Of a stretch of 64,000 nt of DNA, positions 27,607 to 35,447 are shown piece after piece (within the stretch, counting starts at the first letter, position 1; each line of letters begins with the position of its first letter). Source of the stretch: Thalassotalea_H castellviae (GTDB lineage Bacteria > Pseudomonadota > Gammaproteobacteria > Enterobacterales > Alteromonadaceae); contig NZ_JAVRIF010000002.1 in NCBI RefSeq assembly GCF_031846185.1, forward strand, positions 62,001-126,000. The letters are read 5' to 3'. The notes below the pieces were generated by a model. It was not told where the DNA came from and ran no database searches. It was given only the letters and a program-made list of their open reading frames with translations. The translations under genes were made by a program, and so were the position numbers.

Positions 27607-28635
27607 ATGTGGTTAAAACAAACACAGCAACCATCATCAACAAGTGTTGAGGATAAACTTGCCCATTTGTTGTCATCTGGTATTGCTTTATCTATCGATG
27701 AATTGATCCAATATCAAAACAAAGCGTCATTGATCAATTTGACGGCGGTAAAAAACATTCAAAGCCAAATGAGTGGTAATTACTTAGCCCGCAGCAAAGG
27801 TCGAGGAATGGAGTTTGATGAGGTTCGACATTACCAAAATGGTGATGATATTCGAGCAATCGATTGGCGAGTTACGGCCAGAACAGGGACCACACACACG
27901 AAACTTTTTAGGGAAGAAGTAGAAAGACCCGTTATTATTGCCACTGATTTAAGCAGTAACATGCTATTTGGTAGCCAATTATTATTTAAATCAGTGCAAG
28001 CTGCTCATTTAGCAGCACTAGTCGCTTGGCATGCAAAAATTAGAGGTGATCGCGTTGGCGGCATCGTATTTAATGAGTTTCAGCACAGCGAATTAAAACC
28101 TCGTAGCCGACAACAAGGTGTATTGCATTACATTCATACCTTGATGACTTGTCATGAACAAACGATCTCTCACCTACAAAATAACGAATTAACCAGTAGC
28201 CAGTCGTCTGAAGATAAGACAAATAAACAACGCGCTTTTGAACAAAATTGCCTACGTATTAGACAAGTAGCTCGCCCTGGTAGTTTAGTGTATTTGATCA
28301 CAGATGGGCATTTCATTAACCAAGAGGCGATTCGACATTTAAGTAATATCACCAAACATTGTGAATTAGTGGTTTGTTTAATTTCAGATCCACTAGAGCA
28401 TCAGTTACCGAGCAGTGATGTCAAACTCAACGTTAGCATTACCGATGGTCAGCAAAAGCAACAATTAACGTTAGGTGATGAAAAAATAGCCCAACGTTAT
28501 CATCAACAAGCGCAAGCCATGCTTAACGAAAAAGAACAATTATTAACGAAAACCGGTGCTAGATTACTGCACTTTTGCGCCAGTCAATCATTAGAAGAAC
28601 AATTAAAAAACGGAGTTGCTTCATGGATCCGTTAG
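27607..28635 (+). CDS. DUF58 domain protein (VWA-like)
   Basis: DUF58 proteins are the standard partners of MoxR ATPases and have a degenerate VWA fold. The family core GRGMEFDEVRHYQNGDDIRA followed by IDWRVTARTG lies near residues 62-92, and a DLSSNM segment sits where the VWA metal site would be. It has 342 residues, no signal peptide and no clear membrane helix, so it is probably cytoplasmic. It begins 20 bases after the MoxR gene and overlaps the next gene by 13 bases. Confidence 0.92.
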   Translation: MWLKQTQQPSSTSVEDKLAHLLSSGIALSIDELIQYQNKASLINLTAVKNIQSQMSGNYLARSKGRGMEFDEVRHYQNGDDIRAIDWRVTARTGTTHTKLFREEVERPVIIATDLSSNMLFGSQLLFKSVQAAHLAALVAWHAKIRGDRVGGIVFNEFQHSELKPRSRQQGVLHYIHTLMTCHEQTISHLQNNELTSSQSSEDKTNKQRAFEQNCLRIRQVARPGSLVYLITDGHFINQEAIRHLSNITKHCELVVCLISDPLEHQLPSSDVKLNVSITDGQQKQQLTLGDEKIAQRYHQQAQAMLNEKEQLLTKTGARLLHFCASQSLEEQLKNGVASWIR

Positions 28636-29141
28636 CAGATTTAAAAACAATACATTTACCTGAGCAAATCGCTCAATATCCGCTAGCTTATGGCTGGTGG
28701 ATTTTACTGGTTAGCATATTAATGTTAACGGCTTGGGGGTTAATAAAATACCGTAAGCATCGTCAACATTGTCAAGCAAAAAAACAAGCAATGCAAATGA
28801 TTCAAGAAAACAAGCTCGATGCTGAACAATTGATTTCATTATTAAAATGGGCAGCAATGCAATACTTTGAGCGCCAACAAATTGCCAGTTTAACCGGCGA
28901 AGGCTTGCAAGCATTTCTGGTGTCTTGTTTACCGGTCAAACAACAGCCAATCTTTATCGAGCGCTTTCAACCTGCCCTTGAAAAAAGATATCAACGAGAT
29001 GAATTACTCGACAATCATAATGAGTTAACTGAAGCCGTCATGTTATGGCTAAAACACGCTCTACCGGCTAAGCAATCCAATCAAAAGTCAAACCTCAAGA
29101 GCGCGTCAATGCCAGCATCAAAAATAGCAGGTGCAAACTAA
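28623..29141 (+). CDS. DUF4381 membrane protein of the Bat operon
   Basis: This 172-residue protein has one membrane helix near residues 23-42 (WWILLVSILMLTAWGLIKY) followed by a charged cytoplasmic domain. It is the DUF4381 component common in proteobacterial MoxR-VWA operons; its mechanism is unknown. I start at the ATG at 28623 (MDPLADLKTIHLPEQI), which has GGAG upstream and matches the family opening. The longer open frame upstream lies inside the DUF58 gene. Its last base is the first base of the next gene. Confidence 0.85.
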   Translation: MDPLADLKTIHLPEQIAQYPLAYGWWILLVSILMLTAWGLIKYRKHRQHCQAKKQAMQMIQENKLDAEQLISLLKWAAMQYFERQQIASLTGEGLQAFLVSCLPVKQQPIFIERFQPALEKRYQRDELLDNHNELTEAVMLWLKHALPAKQSNQKSNLKSASMPASKIAGAN

Positions 29142-30175
29142 TGATTGAATTTGCACTTCCTTGGATTTTTCTCGCCTTGCCGTTGCCCTTTATTGTTTAT
29201 TGGTTACCCGCGAAAAAAAATACCGAAGCCGCTCCTTTAAAAATGCCAACGATCATCCAAGGCATGAGCAGTAGTGAGCACGGGAATGCTCGTAAAAAAA
29301 CACCCTTATCGTTATTGATCAGTGTTTGGCTGTTACTTGTGGTTTCAGCAAGTCAGCCACAATGGTTAGGTGAAGCAATTAATATTCCTACCCAAGGTCG
29401 AGAAATGATGGTTGCCGTAGATTTATCCGGCAGTATGCAAGTAGAAGATATGAGCCTTAATGGTAACTCTGTAAACCGCCTTGAAATGCTAAAAGTATTA
29501 CTTGGTGAATTTATTGACCGCCGCGTTGGTGATAGATTAGGACTGATTTTATTTGGTGATGATGCATATATGCAAACGCCGATGACTTTCGATAGAAAAA
29601 CCGTACAACAAATGCTTGATGAAACCGTTTTAGGACTTGTAGGTAAACAAACCGCGATTGGCGACGCTATTGCCTTAGCGGTAAAACGTTTTGATGAAAA
29701 GCAAGAATCAAATCGGGTGTTATTGTTGTTAACTGATGGTCAAAATACCGCAGGTAAAATTACCCCTGATCAAGCGCTTGAATTAGCTGTCGCCAAAAAA
29801 GTCACGATTTATTCAGTCGGTATCGGGGCTGATGTGATGATCCAACGTTCGTTATTTGGTAAAAGACGTGTTAATCCTTCCAGTGAATTAGATGAAGATA
29901 CCCTCACACAACTTGCTGAACAAACCGGTGGAAAATATTTTCGCGCAAGAAGCAGTGACGATATGAGTGAAATATACAACTTACTCGACCAACTTGAGCC
30001 TGTTGAGCAAGAACAACAGCAAATGCGACCATTAACTGCGTTGTTTTACTATCCGTTATCTTTGGCGCTTGCATTAACTTTCTTTTATATTTTATTACTC
30101 AACGCGCCTAAGACATTATTTTCTCGCAAACGTAAGCATAATTCAGCTTCAGTAGTAGGTGGTGATCATGGCTGA
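29141..30175 (+). CDS. VWA-domain membrane protein, BatA-like
   Basis: The N-terminus has two hydrophobic segments (about 5-21 and 56-71). A von Willebrand A domain follows with an intact metal-ion site, D94-L-S96-G-S98, plus TPMTF and LLTDGQNTAG. A C-terminal helix lies near residue 305-325 (LFYYPLSLALALTFFYILLL). This is the BatA arrangement: a VWA domain held by membrane helices, probably facing the periplasm. It overlaps both neighbours by a few bases, so the operon is tightly coupled. Confidence 0.9.
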   Translation: MIEFALPWIFLALPLPFIVYWLPAKKNTEAAPLKMPTIIQGMSSSEHGNARKKTPLSLLISVWLLLVVSASQPQWLGEAINIPTQGREMMVAVDLSGSMQVEDMSLNGNSVNRLEMLKVLLGEFIDRRVGDRLGLILFGDDAYMQTPMTFDRKTVQQMLDETVLGLVGKQTAIGDAIALAVKRFDEKQESNRVLLLLTDGQNTAGKITPDQALELAVAKKVTIYSVGIGADVMIQRSLFGKRRVNPSSELDEDTLTQLAEQTGGKYFRARSSDDMSEIYNLLDQLEPVEQEQQQMRPLTALFYYPLSLALALTFFYILLLNAPKTLFSRKRKHNSASVVGGDHG

Positions 30176-32021
30176 TTTTCATTTTATTAGACCTTTATGG
30201 TTAGTCGCCATTGTTGCATTGATTTTCGCGTTATATTTGTTGAAAAAATATCGCCTCAATCAATCAGGTTGGCATCAACTTTTACCTACTCATTTATCGA
30301 AAGTATTAGTGGATGGTGCTACTAAAACACAATCTATTTCTTTAATCTTGCCTTTTATCATTGGGTTACTGACGATAATCGCACTTGCGGGGCCAACTTG
30401 GAAAAAGTTGCCACAACCTGTTTATCAATTAGCCCGAGGTTCAGTAATAATCATGGATATGTCGTATTCGATGTATGCGACTGATTTATCACCAAACCGC
30501 TTAACTCGTGCTCGCTACAAGGCCATTGATTTACTCGACCAGCTTAATGAAGGTGAAATTGGTTTAATTGCGTATGCCGGAGATGCTTTTACGATAAGCC
30601 CTCTTACCGAAGACATTAATAACATCAAATTATTATTACCGTCATTAAGTCCAGATCTTATGCCCGCATTAGGCAGTAACCCATATTCAGCACTCGCTTT
30701 AGCCAATGATATGCTTAAAAATGCTGGCCATTTAGAAGGTGATATTTATTGGTTTACTGACGGTATTGATAGCGAAGATTTGCAAGACATTACTCAATGG
30801 AGTCGTAACCATCCCTATAGACTGAACATATTAGGTATTGGCACCTCAGAAGGCGCACCAATAAAATTAAGCAATGGCGAATTAATGAAAGATGACCGTG
30901 GCTCAATTGTTATCCCTAAATTAACAGACAAAGCATTACAAGGTGCAGCAAGTAGCGGCCAAGGAAACTATGCGCGTATTACCAATAGCCCTAACGATAT
31001 TAAGCATCTAGTCAGCCAACCTATTGCACAAGACGAAGATAAAAAATCGGAAAGTGCGCAAACGGGTGATCAATGGCAAGAATTCGGTCCTTACTTATTA
31101 TTACTGGTGTTGCCGTTAGTGTTGGGGTATTTTCGTCGAGGTAATTTATTAGCAATTATTCCTTGCCTTTTCCTCTTAACACCAACAAAACCAGTACATG
31201 CAGACTTTTGGACAGACTTGTGGAAAACCAAAAACCAACAAGGCCAAGTTCATTTTAATAATAAAGAATTTGAGCAAGCAGCCCAGCAGTTTGAAGACCC
31301 TCAATGGCAAGGAAGTGCTCATTACAACGCCGGCAATTATGAACAAGCATTAGCGTCATTTCAAAAAGGTCATGATGCCGATTCACTTTATAATCAAGGT
31401 AATGCACTTGCAAAATTAAATAAACTTGATGAAGCCATAGCCGCCTACGACAAAGCGTTAAAGTTAAACCCAGATTACCAAGATGCAAAAGCGAATAAAG
31501 CCTTAATTGAAAAATTAAAGCAACAGCAAGATCAACAGCAGCAGCAACAAGACCAAGAACAGCAAAACAAACAAGAAAACAGCGATCAAGAAAATCAGGA
31601 TCAGCAGCAAGATCAAAAGGGTGAGCAACAACAAGATCAGCAAGAGCAGAACGAGCAACAGTCCACTGATCAAGATCAACAACAAAATTCAGACGAAAAC
31701 CCTGAACAAAATCAGCAATCTGAACAAGACCAACAGGCTGAGCAGGAACAAAACGAACAACAAAACCAAGAACAAAAAGAGCAAGAAGCACAAGAGCAAC
31801 AATCTGATCAGCAAAAAGACGAATCGGCTGAGCAAAATGCGCAGCAGCAGGAAGCTCAAGCAATAAAAGCACAACAAGAGAAAGAAACCGAGCAAAAACA
31901 CAAGCAATTATTGAATAAAGTGACTGATGATCCTTATTTATTATTACGCAATAAGATGCAATTGGAATATCAAAAGCGTCGTCAAGATAGAAGTAGTGTA
32001 GGAGTTAAGAAAAAGTGGTAA
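30168..32021 (+). CDS. VWA and TPR protein with glutamine-rich tail, BatB/BatC-like fusion
   Basis: This 617-residue protein has two N-terminal membrane helices, a VWA domain with metal site D97-M-S99-Y-S101, and a third helix near residue 305 (YLLLLVLPLVLGYF). Tetratricopeptide repeats follow (ALASFQKGHDADSLYNQGNA, KLDEAIAAYDKALKLNPDY). About 125 residues made mostly of Gln, Glu, Asp and Asn come next, and the tail is basic. In Bacteroides the VWA part (BatB) and TPR part (BatC) are separate genes; here they are fused. I start at the ATG at 30168 with AGGTGG upstream. The Q-rich stretch is probably a disordered spacer. Confidence 0.88.
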   Translation: MADFHFIRPLWLVAIVALIFALYLLKKYRLNQSGWHQLLPTHLSKVLVDGATKTQSISLILPFIIGLLTIIALAGPTWKKLPQPVYQLARGSVIIMDMSYSMYATDLSPNRLTRARYKAIDLLDQLNEGEIGLIAYAGDAFTISPLTEDINNIKLLLPSLSPDLMPALGSNPYSALALANDMLKNAGHLEGDIYWFTDGIDSEDLQDITQWSRNHPYRLNILGIGTSEGAPIKLSNGELMKDDRGSIVIPKLTDKALQGAASSGQGNYARITNSPNDIKHLVSQPIAQDEDKKSESAQTGDQWQEFGPYLLLLVLPLVLGYFRRGNLLAIIPCLFLLTPTKPVHADFWTDLWKTKNQQGQVHFNNKEFEQAAQQFEDPQWQGSAHYNAGNYEQALASFQKGHDADSLYNQGNALAKLNKLDEAIAAYDKALKLNPDYQDAKANKALIEKLKQQQDQQQQQQDQEQQNKQENSDQENQDQQQDQKGEQQQDQQEQNEQQSTDQDQQQNSDENPEQNQQSEQDQQAEQEQNEQQNQEQKEQEAQEQQSDQQKDESAEQNAQQQEAQAIKAQQEKETEQKHKQLLNKVTDDPYLLLRNKMQLEYQKRRQDRSSVGVKKKW

Positions 32022-33679
32022 GAATAATCGTAACATTAATCGGCTTATACGCTTTATTGCTAACAAAAACAGGGTTTGCATTTGTTAACGTAACCGCAAC
32101 CGTTGATAAAAACCCTGTGGTTGTCTCTGAATCATTTGTCTTAACCGTAACCGCTGATGACGACATTAATACCAATGCATTAGACACCTCACCTTTAATG
32201 CAAGATTTTATCGTCGGAAGAACTTCCGTTAGTACGCAAACGAGTATGATTAACTTTAAAACCAGCCGTACTACAAAATGGTCAACGGTATTAATTGCCC
32301 GAGAAGCCGGCACAAAAATCATTCCTGCGCTATCAGTAGATTCAGCGGTAACTGAGCCAATTACCTTAAGTGTACTTGCCGCAAGTGATCCACAAGCGAG
32401 CAAACAACAAGATCTATTTATCACCACGGATATTTCAGCGAAAGAAGTTTACGTTCAACAGCAATTAACTCTAACGGTTAAATTACACTTCGCTGCGGAA
32501 TTAAAACGAGGTAGTTTAACCGAGCCTTCTTTAACAGGCGCGAACATCACACAAATTGGCAAAGACAAAGAAGCTGATACCATTATCAATGGGCGTCGTT
32601 ATCGTGTAATAGAGCGTACTTATGCCATTAGTCCACAGCAAAGTGGAGAATTTACTTTAAAATCACCGATATTCTCTGGTGAAATTATGCAGCCATCTAC
32701 CCGACGAAATGGCTTTTTAAGTTTTGCTGAAACAAAACCTGTCAGTGTAATAGGCGAAGAAATACCGTTAACTATCCGCCCTATTCCTGCGGATTATCAA
32801 GGTGCTTGGTTGCCAAGCGAATTATTATCAATTCATCAAGAGTGGCAACCATCCCCTGATAGCTTTATTGTTGGTGAGCCCATTACGCGCATTATCACAT
32901 TAACAGCAGCAGGGCTTTCCGAAGAGCAATTACCTGACATAGAAATGGCGATGCCTGAAGGATTAAAAGTATATCCCGACCAAGCTGAATTACATACCGG
33001 ATTAAATAATGAAAGGTTAGTTAGTCAAAAAGTGAAAAATTTCGCCATTGTTGCTAATAAAGCAGGCGTTTATCAATTGCCTGAAATCATTATTCCTTGG
33101 TGGAATACAGTGACTAATCAATATCAACAAGCAGTAATCCCAGCGCAAACGATAACGGTAGAAAGTAATCCGGAGCAAATCGCACAAGCTCCTATTTCAT
33201 TATCCTCGGAGCTACCAAGTTTAACAGAACCATCAAATACCGCCTCTAAAACCGTGACCGTGTATCAATCATCTTGGTTACAGTGGTTATTTTTAGCCTT
33301 GTGGTTATTAACCTCTCTTGCGTGGTTTATCACTTATATTAGACAAAATAAATCAACACCTTCAAACGCCAAAAAGTCTTCTGTGAACGACCAATACTTA
33401 GCACTTTTAGCCGCATGCAAACAGCATAATGGCGAACAAGCGTTAGCATTATTAGTGCCTTGGTATAATACTATGGTCGATAAAAAAATATCGACCATAG
33501 CTGATATCATTCATCACACTCAACATGACACGTTAATAAGTGCAATTAATGATTTACAACAATGTTTTTACAGTAAAAGCACGCAGCGTTGGCATGGTGA
33601 TAATTTAATAAAAGCAGTAACAGCGGTTAACAAACAACCGGAAATTTCTCCGTCTCAAACCTTTGCAATCAATCCATAA
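32015..33679 (+). CDS. BatD-family membrane protein
   Basis: BatD proteins (oxygen-tolerance family) are secreted beta-sandwich proteins with a C-terminal anchor and are the last part of Bat operons. Here a signal peptide ends near residue 22 (TKTGFAFVNVTATVDKNPV) and repeated Ig-like segments follow. A membrane helix lies near residues 425-446 (WLQWLFLALWLLTSLAWFI), then a cytoplasmic tail. The start is GTG with GGAG ten bases upstream, overlapping the previous gene by 7 bases. The 554 residues are normal for the family. Confidence 0.88.
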   Translation: MVRIIVTLIGLYALLLTKTGFAFVNVTATVDKNPVVVSESFVLTVTADDDINTNALDTSPLMQDFIVGRTSVSTQTSMINFKTSRTTKWSTVLIAREAGTKIIPALSVDSAVTEPITLSVLAASDPQASKQQDLFITTDISAKEVYVQQQLTLTVKLHFAAELKRGSLTEPSLTGANITQIGKDKEADTIINGRRYRVIERTYAISPQQSGEFTLKSPIFSGEIMQPSTRRNGFLSFAETKPVSVIGEEIPLTIRPIPADYQGAWLPSELLSIHQEWQPSPDSFIVGEPITRIITLTAAGLSEEQLPDIEMAMPEGLKVYPDQAELHTGLNNERLVSQKVKNFAIVANKAGVYQLPEIIIPWWNTVTNQYQQAVIPAQTITVESNPEQIAQAPISLSSELPSLTEPSNTASKTVTVYQSSWLQWLFLALWLLTSLAWFITYIRQNKSTPSNAKKSSVNDQYLALLAACKQHNGEQALALLVPWYNTMVDKKISTIADIIHHTQHDTLISAINDLQQCFYSKSTQRWHGDNLIKAVTAVNKQPEISPSQTFAINP

Positions 33680-33693
33680 CAGCCTCTATAAAC

Positions 33694-33736
33694 TAAGCTA
33701 GCGAGTAATCAAACTTGCTAGCTTATTACCGCTATT
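33694..33736 (+). terminator. Probable terminator after the Bat operon
   Basis: Twelve-base arms at 33694-33705 and 33714-33725 (TAAGCTAGCGAG with its complement, one G-U pair) enclose an 8-base loop. A run of six T follows after ten bases, so the T-run is not directly adjacent. It sits about 15 bases after the batD stop. Confidence 0.55.
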
Positions 33737-33860
33737 TTTTACAATGAAAGATGCTCCTTGAAAAATCTACTACTCTTAACTCCTATAGAGCAACGTCTAA
33801 AAAAACTAAATTAAAAATAAATTTGGAAATTAAAAATCGCAAGGTCGGGTCTCTTCAAAT

Positions 33861-34376
33861 ATGGCGACAAAACAAGTTAGATACGAAGCATTAGTAAAAG
33901 CCTTACATAGCGATTTATACCGTTATGCTTATTGGCTATGTCACGAAAAACAAGTGGCTGAAGACTTAGTGCAAGAAACATTTTTAAGGGCATGGCGGGC
34001 TTTAGATTCTTTAAAAGATGAAAAAGCAGCTAAGTCATGGTTGATCACAATTTTACGTCGTGAAAATGCACGTCGTTTTGAACGTAAACGTTTTGAGATG
34101 AGCGAATATGAAGAAGCAGCGATCACAGACACGCGTTCAACAAGTTCAGAGCAAGAAATTGAAAACCATTGGCTGCGAGAAAAAATAGCCAAAATGCCTG
34201 AAGAATACCGAGAGCCTTTAGTATTGCAAGTTATTGGTGGCTTTAGTGGTGAAGAAATAGCAGCAATGTTATCACTAAATAAAAACACCGTAATGACTCG
34301 ACTCTTTCGAGCCCGCAATCAATTAAAAGAGGCTTTAGACGAAGAACCCAAGTTAAGAGGTCAATACAATGGATGA
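33861..34376 (+). CDS. ECF (RpoE-like) RNA polymerase sigma factor
   Basis: This is a 171-residue extracytoplasmic-function sigma factor. Sigma region 2 is near residues 10-80 (LYRYAYWLCHEKQVAEDLVQ, ETFLRAWRAL) and region 4 near 110-165 (EYREPLVLQVIGGFSGEEIA, LNKNTVMTRLFRARNQLKEAL in part). It lies 180 bases after the Bat operon and overlaps by 8 bases the gene for its likely membrane regulator. A GGAAAT / GTCTCT pair about 18 bases apart lies just before the start and might be an autoregulated promoter, but the spacing to the ATG is unusually short. Confidence 0.92.
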   Translation: MATKQVRYEALVKALHSDLYRYAYWLCHEKQVAEDLVQETFLRAWRALDSLKDEKAAKSWLITILRRENARRFERKRFEMSEYEEAAITDTRSTSSEQEIENHWLREKIAKMPEEYREPLVLQVIGGFSGEEIAAMLSLNKNTVMTRLFRARNQLKEALDEEPKLRGQYNG

Positions 34377-35082
34377 TTTGCTATTTCGACGCAATATTTA
34401 TGCAGATCCCAAAACAACTGATCCAGATGTTATTTCTGCAAAAAATTTAGATCCTGCCAAACAAAAGTTTGCGCGTGAGATTGAGCAATTAGATCAAAAA
34501 ATATTTGATGCACTAAATGTGCCTGTGCCTGAAGAGTTAAGTGAGAAACTTATTTTACGTCAATCTTTGGCGAGCCATCAGCAACAGAAGAAATCAACAC
34601 GAATAAAATTGGCCATTGCGGCGTCTGTCGCTTTTGCAATTGGATTAACAATCAACCAATTACAATTTTCACATGCCTACAGTTCTGTAGGTGATTATGC
34701 CATTGCTCATACCAATCACGAAGCAAGTCACTTTAATAACAATGGTGAAGCGACAGTAACTCTAGCAGCATTAAATAAAAAAATGGCAAGTTTTAATGGT
34801 CAATTTACGGCTAATTTAGGTGAATTAATGATGGCGGAGTATTGTCGTTTTGATGGCATGAGAAGTCTACATCTAGTACTTAAAGGACAAAAATCACCGG
34901 TTAATATTTATGTAGTACCTGCTAATGATCATCTCGCTTATTCGAAAGAATTTACAAATGGTGAGTTATCTGGTTTGGTCAATGACTTTAAAACCAGTCA
35001 AATTATTGTGGTGGGTGATCTTCAAGAACCACTCCAACAATGGCAACAAAGAATCAATAAAAATGTTCGTTGGTCAACATAG
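34369..35082 (+). CDS. DUF3379 membrane protein, probable anti-sigma factor
   Basis: This 237-residue protein has a hydrophilic N-terminal region of about 75 residues, one membrane helix (residues about 78-96, IKLAIAASVAFAIGLTINQ) and a periplasmic domain of about 135 residues. The topology and the 8-base overlap with an ECF sigma gene are those of anti-sigma factors. The domain resembles DUF3379, found next to sigma-70 genes in Shewanella, Vibrio and Colwellia relatives. Sigma sequestration is inferred, not shown. I see no zinc-binding anti-sigma motif. Confidence 0.82.
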   Translation: MDDLLFRRNIYADPKTTDPDVISAKNLDPAKQKFAREIEQLDQKIFDALNVPVPEELSEKLILRQSLASHQQQKKSTRIKLAIAASVAFAIGLTINQLQFSHAYSSVGDYAIAHTNHEASHFNNNGEATVTLAALNKKMASFNGQFTANLGELMMAEYCRFDGMRSLHLVLKGQKSPVNIYVVPANDHLAYSKEFTNGELSGLVNDFKTSQIIVVGDLQEPLQQWQQRINKNVRWST

Positions 35083-35108
35083 CTTGTTTGATGACTCTAA
35101 TTTTTAAA

Positions 35109-35160
35109 GAGATAGTTTAGAACATTTACTTAAGGTTAAAAAAACGTTCTAAACTATCTC
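35109..35160. repeat. 15-base inverted repeat with 22-base spacer
   Basis: GAGATAGTTTAGAAC at 35109-35123 is perfectly complementary to 35146-35160. Read on the minus strand the stem is followed by a T-rich stretch, so it could terminate transcription from the right. The right arm contains the last codons and stop of the decayed minus-strand frame. Confidence 0.7.
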
Positions 35161-35345
35161 AAAGACCTTTCAATAGCTCGTAGTTTTATCATTTCTTTAT
35201 AAAATGCAGTGTTTTTTTCAATAAATTTTGAGACAATCAAAGGTGAAGGTAAGCCTGATTATTCAAATTGTTTGTGGTAATTAAACACTGTCAAAAATTT
35301 TGCATATTCTGCGAGGTTTAAACGCTCGGAAGCTTCACACCTAAA
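35154..35345 (-). pseudogene. Decayed coding remnant, one in-frame stop
   Basis: On the minus strand about 63 codons read as a protein-like sequence without a start: ASERLNLAEYAKFLTVFNYH, then KQFE, a TAA stop (35259-35261), and SGLPSPLIVSKFIEKNTAFY, KEMIKLRAIERSLR in the same frame. Composition and codon use look coding, but there is no start codon or ribosome site. I do not recognise the family; it might be the tail of a transposase or of an accessory gene lost by deletion. Confidence 0.3.
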
Positions 35346-35370
35346 TCATGGATGATTGAAATATTCTAAC

Positions 35371-35389
35371 GATGATAATCATACTTATC
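35371..35389. promoter_or_regulatory. Possible Fur-type operator upstream of the S9 peptidase gene
   Basis: GATGATAATCATACTTATC matches 14 of 19 positions of the classical Fur box, and a second register three bases on also matches 14. It lies about 60 bases before the peptidase start, where a promoter would be expected. AT-rich DNA gives such matches by chance fairly often. Confidence 0.25.
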
Positions 35390-35447
35390 ATAATGAATTT
35401 AATTTTCTCTCATTAATTCTATTAATCAATATACAGTAATAACTTTA

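Larger units (their letters stand above)
35083..35447. other. 365-base intergenic region between the anti-sigma and S9 peptidase genes
   Basis: The region holds a long inverted repeat (35109-35160), a decayed reading frame on the minus strand (35154-35345) and a possible Fur-type operator (35371-35389), each listed separately. It is very AT-rich. No intact gene is visible. Confidence 0.7.

Noticed and set aside
31255..31907. Long open frames on the minus strand and in another plus frame across the Gln-rich region
   Set aside because: They arise from the low-complexity CAA/CAG codons of the VWA-TPR gene. They have biased leucine- or lysine-rich translations and no ribosome sites.
32005..32427. 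140-residue minus-strand ORF opposite batD
   Set aside because: It covers the signal peptide and first domain of batD and has no start context or recognisable motif.
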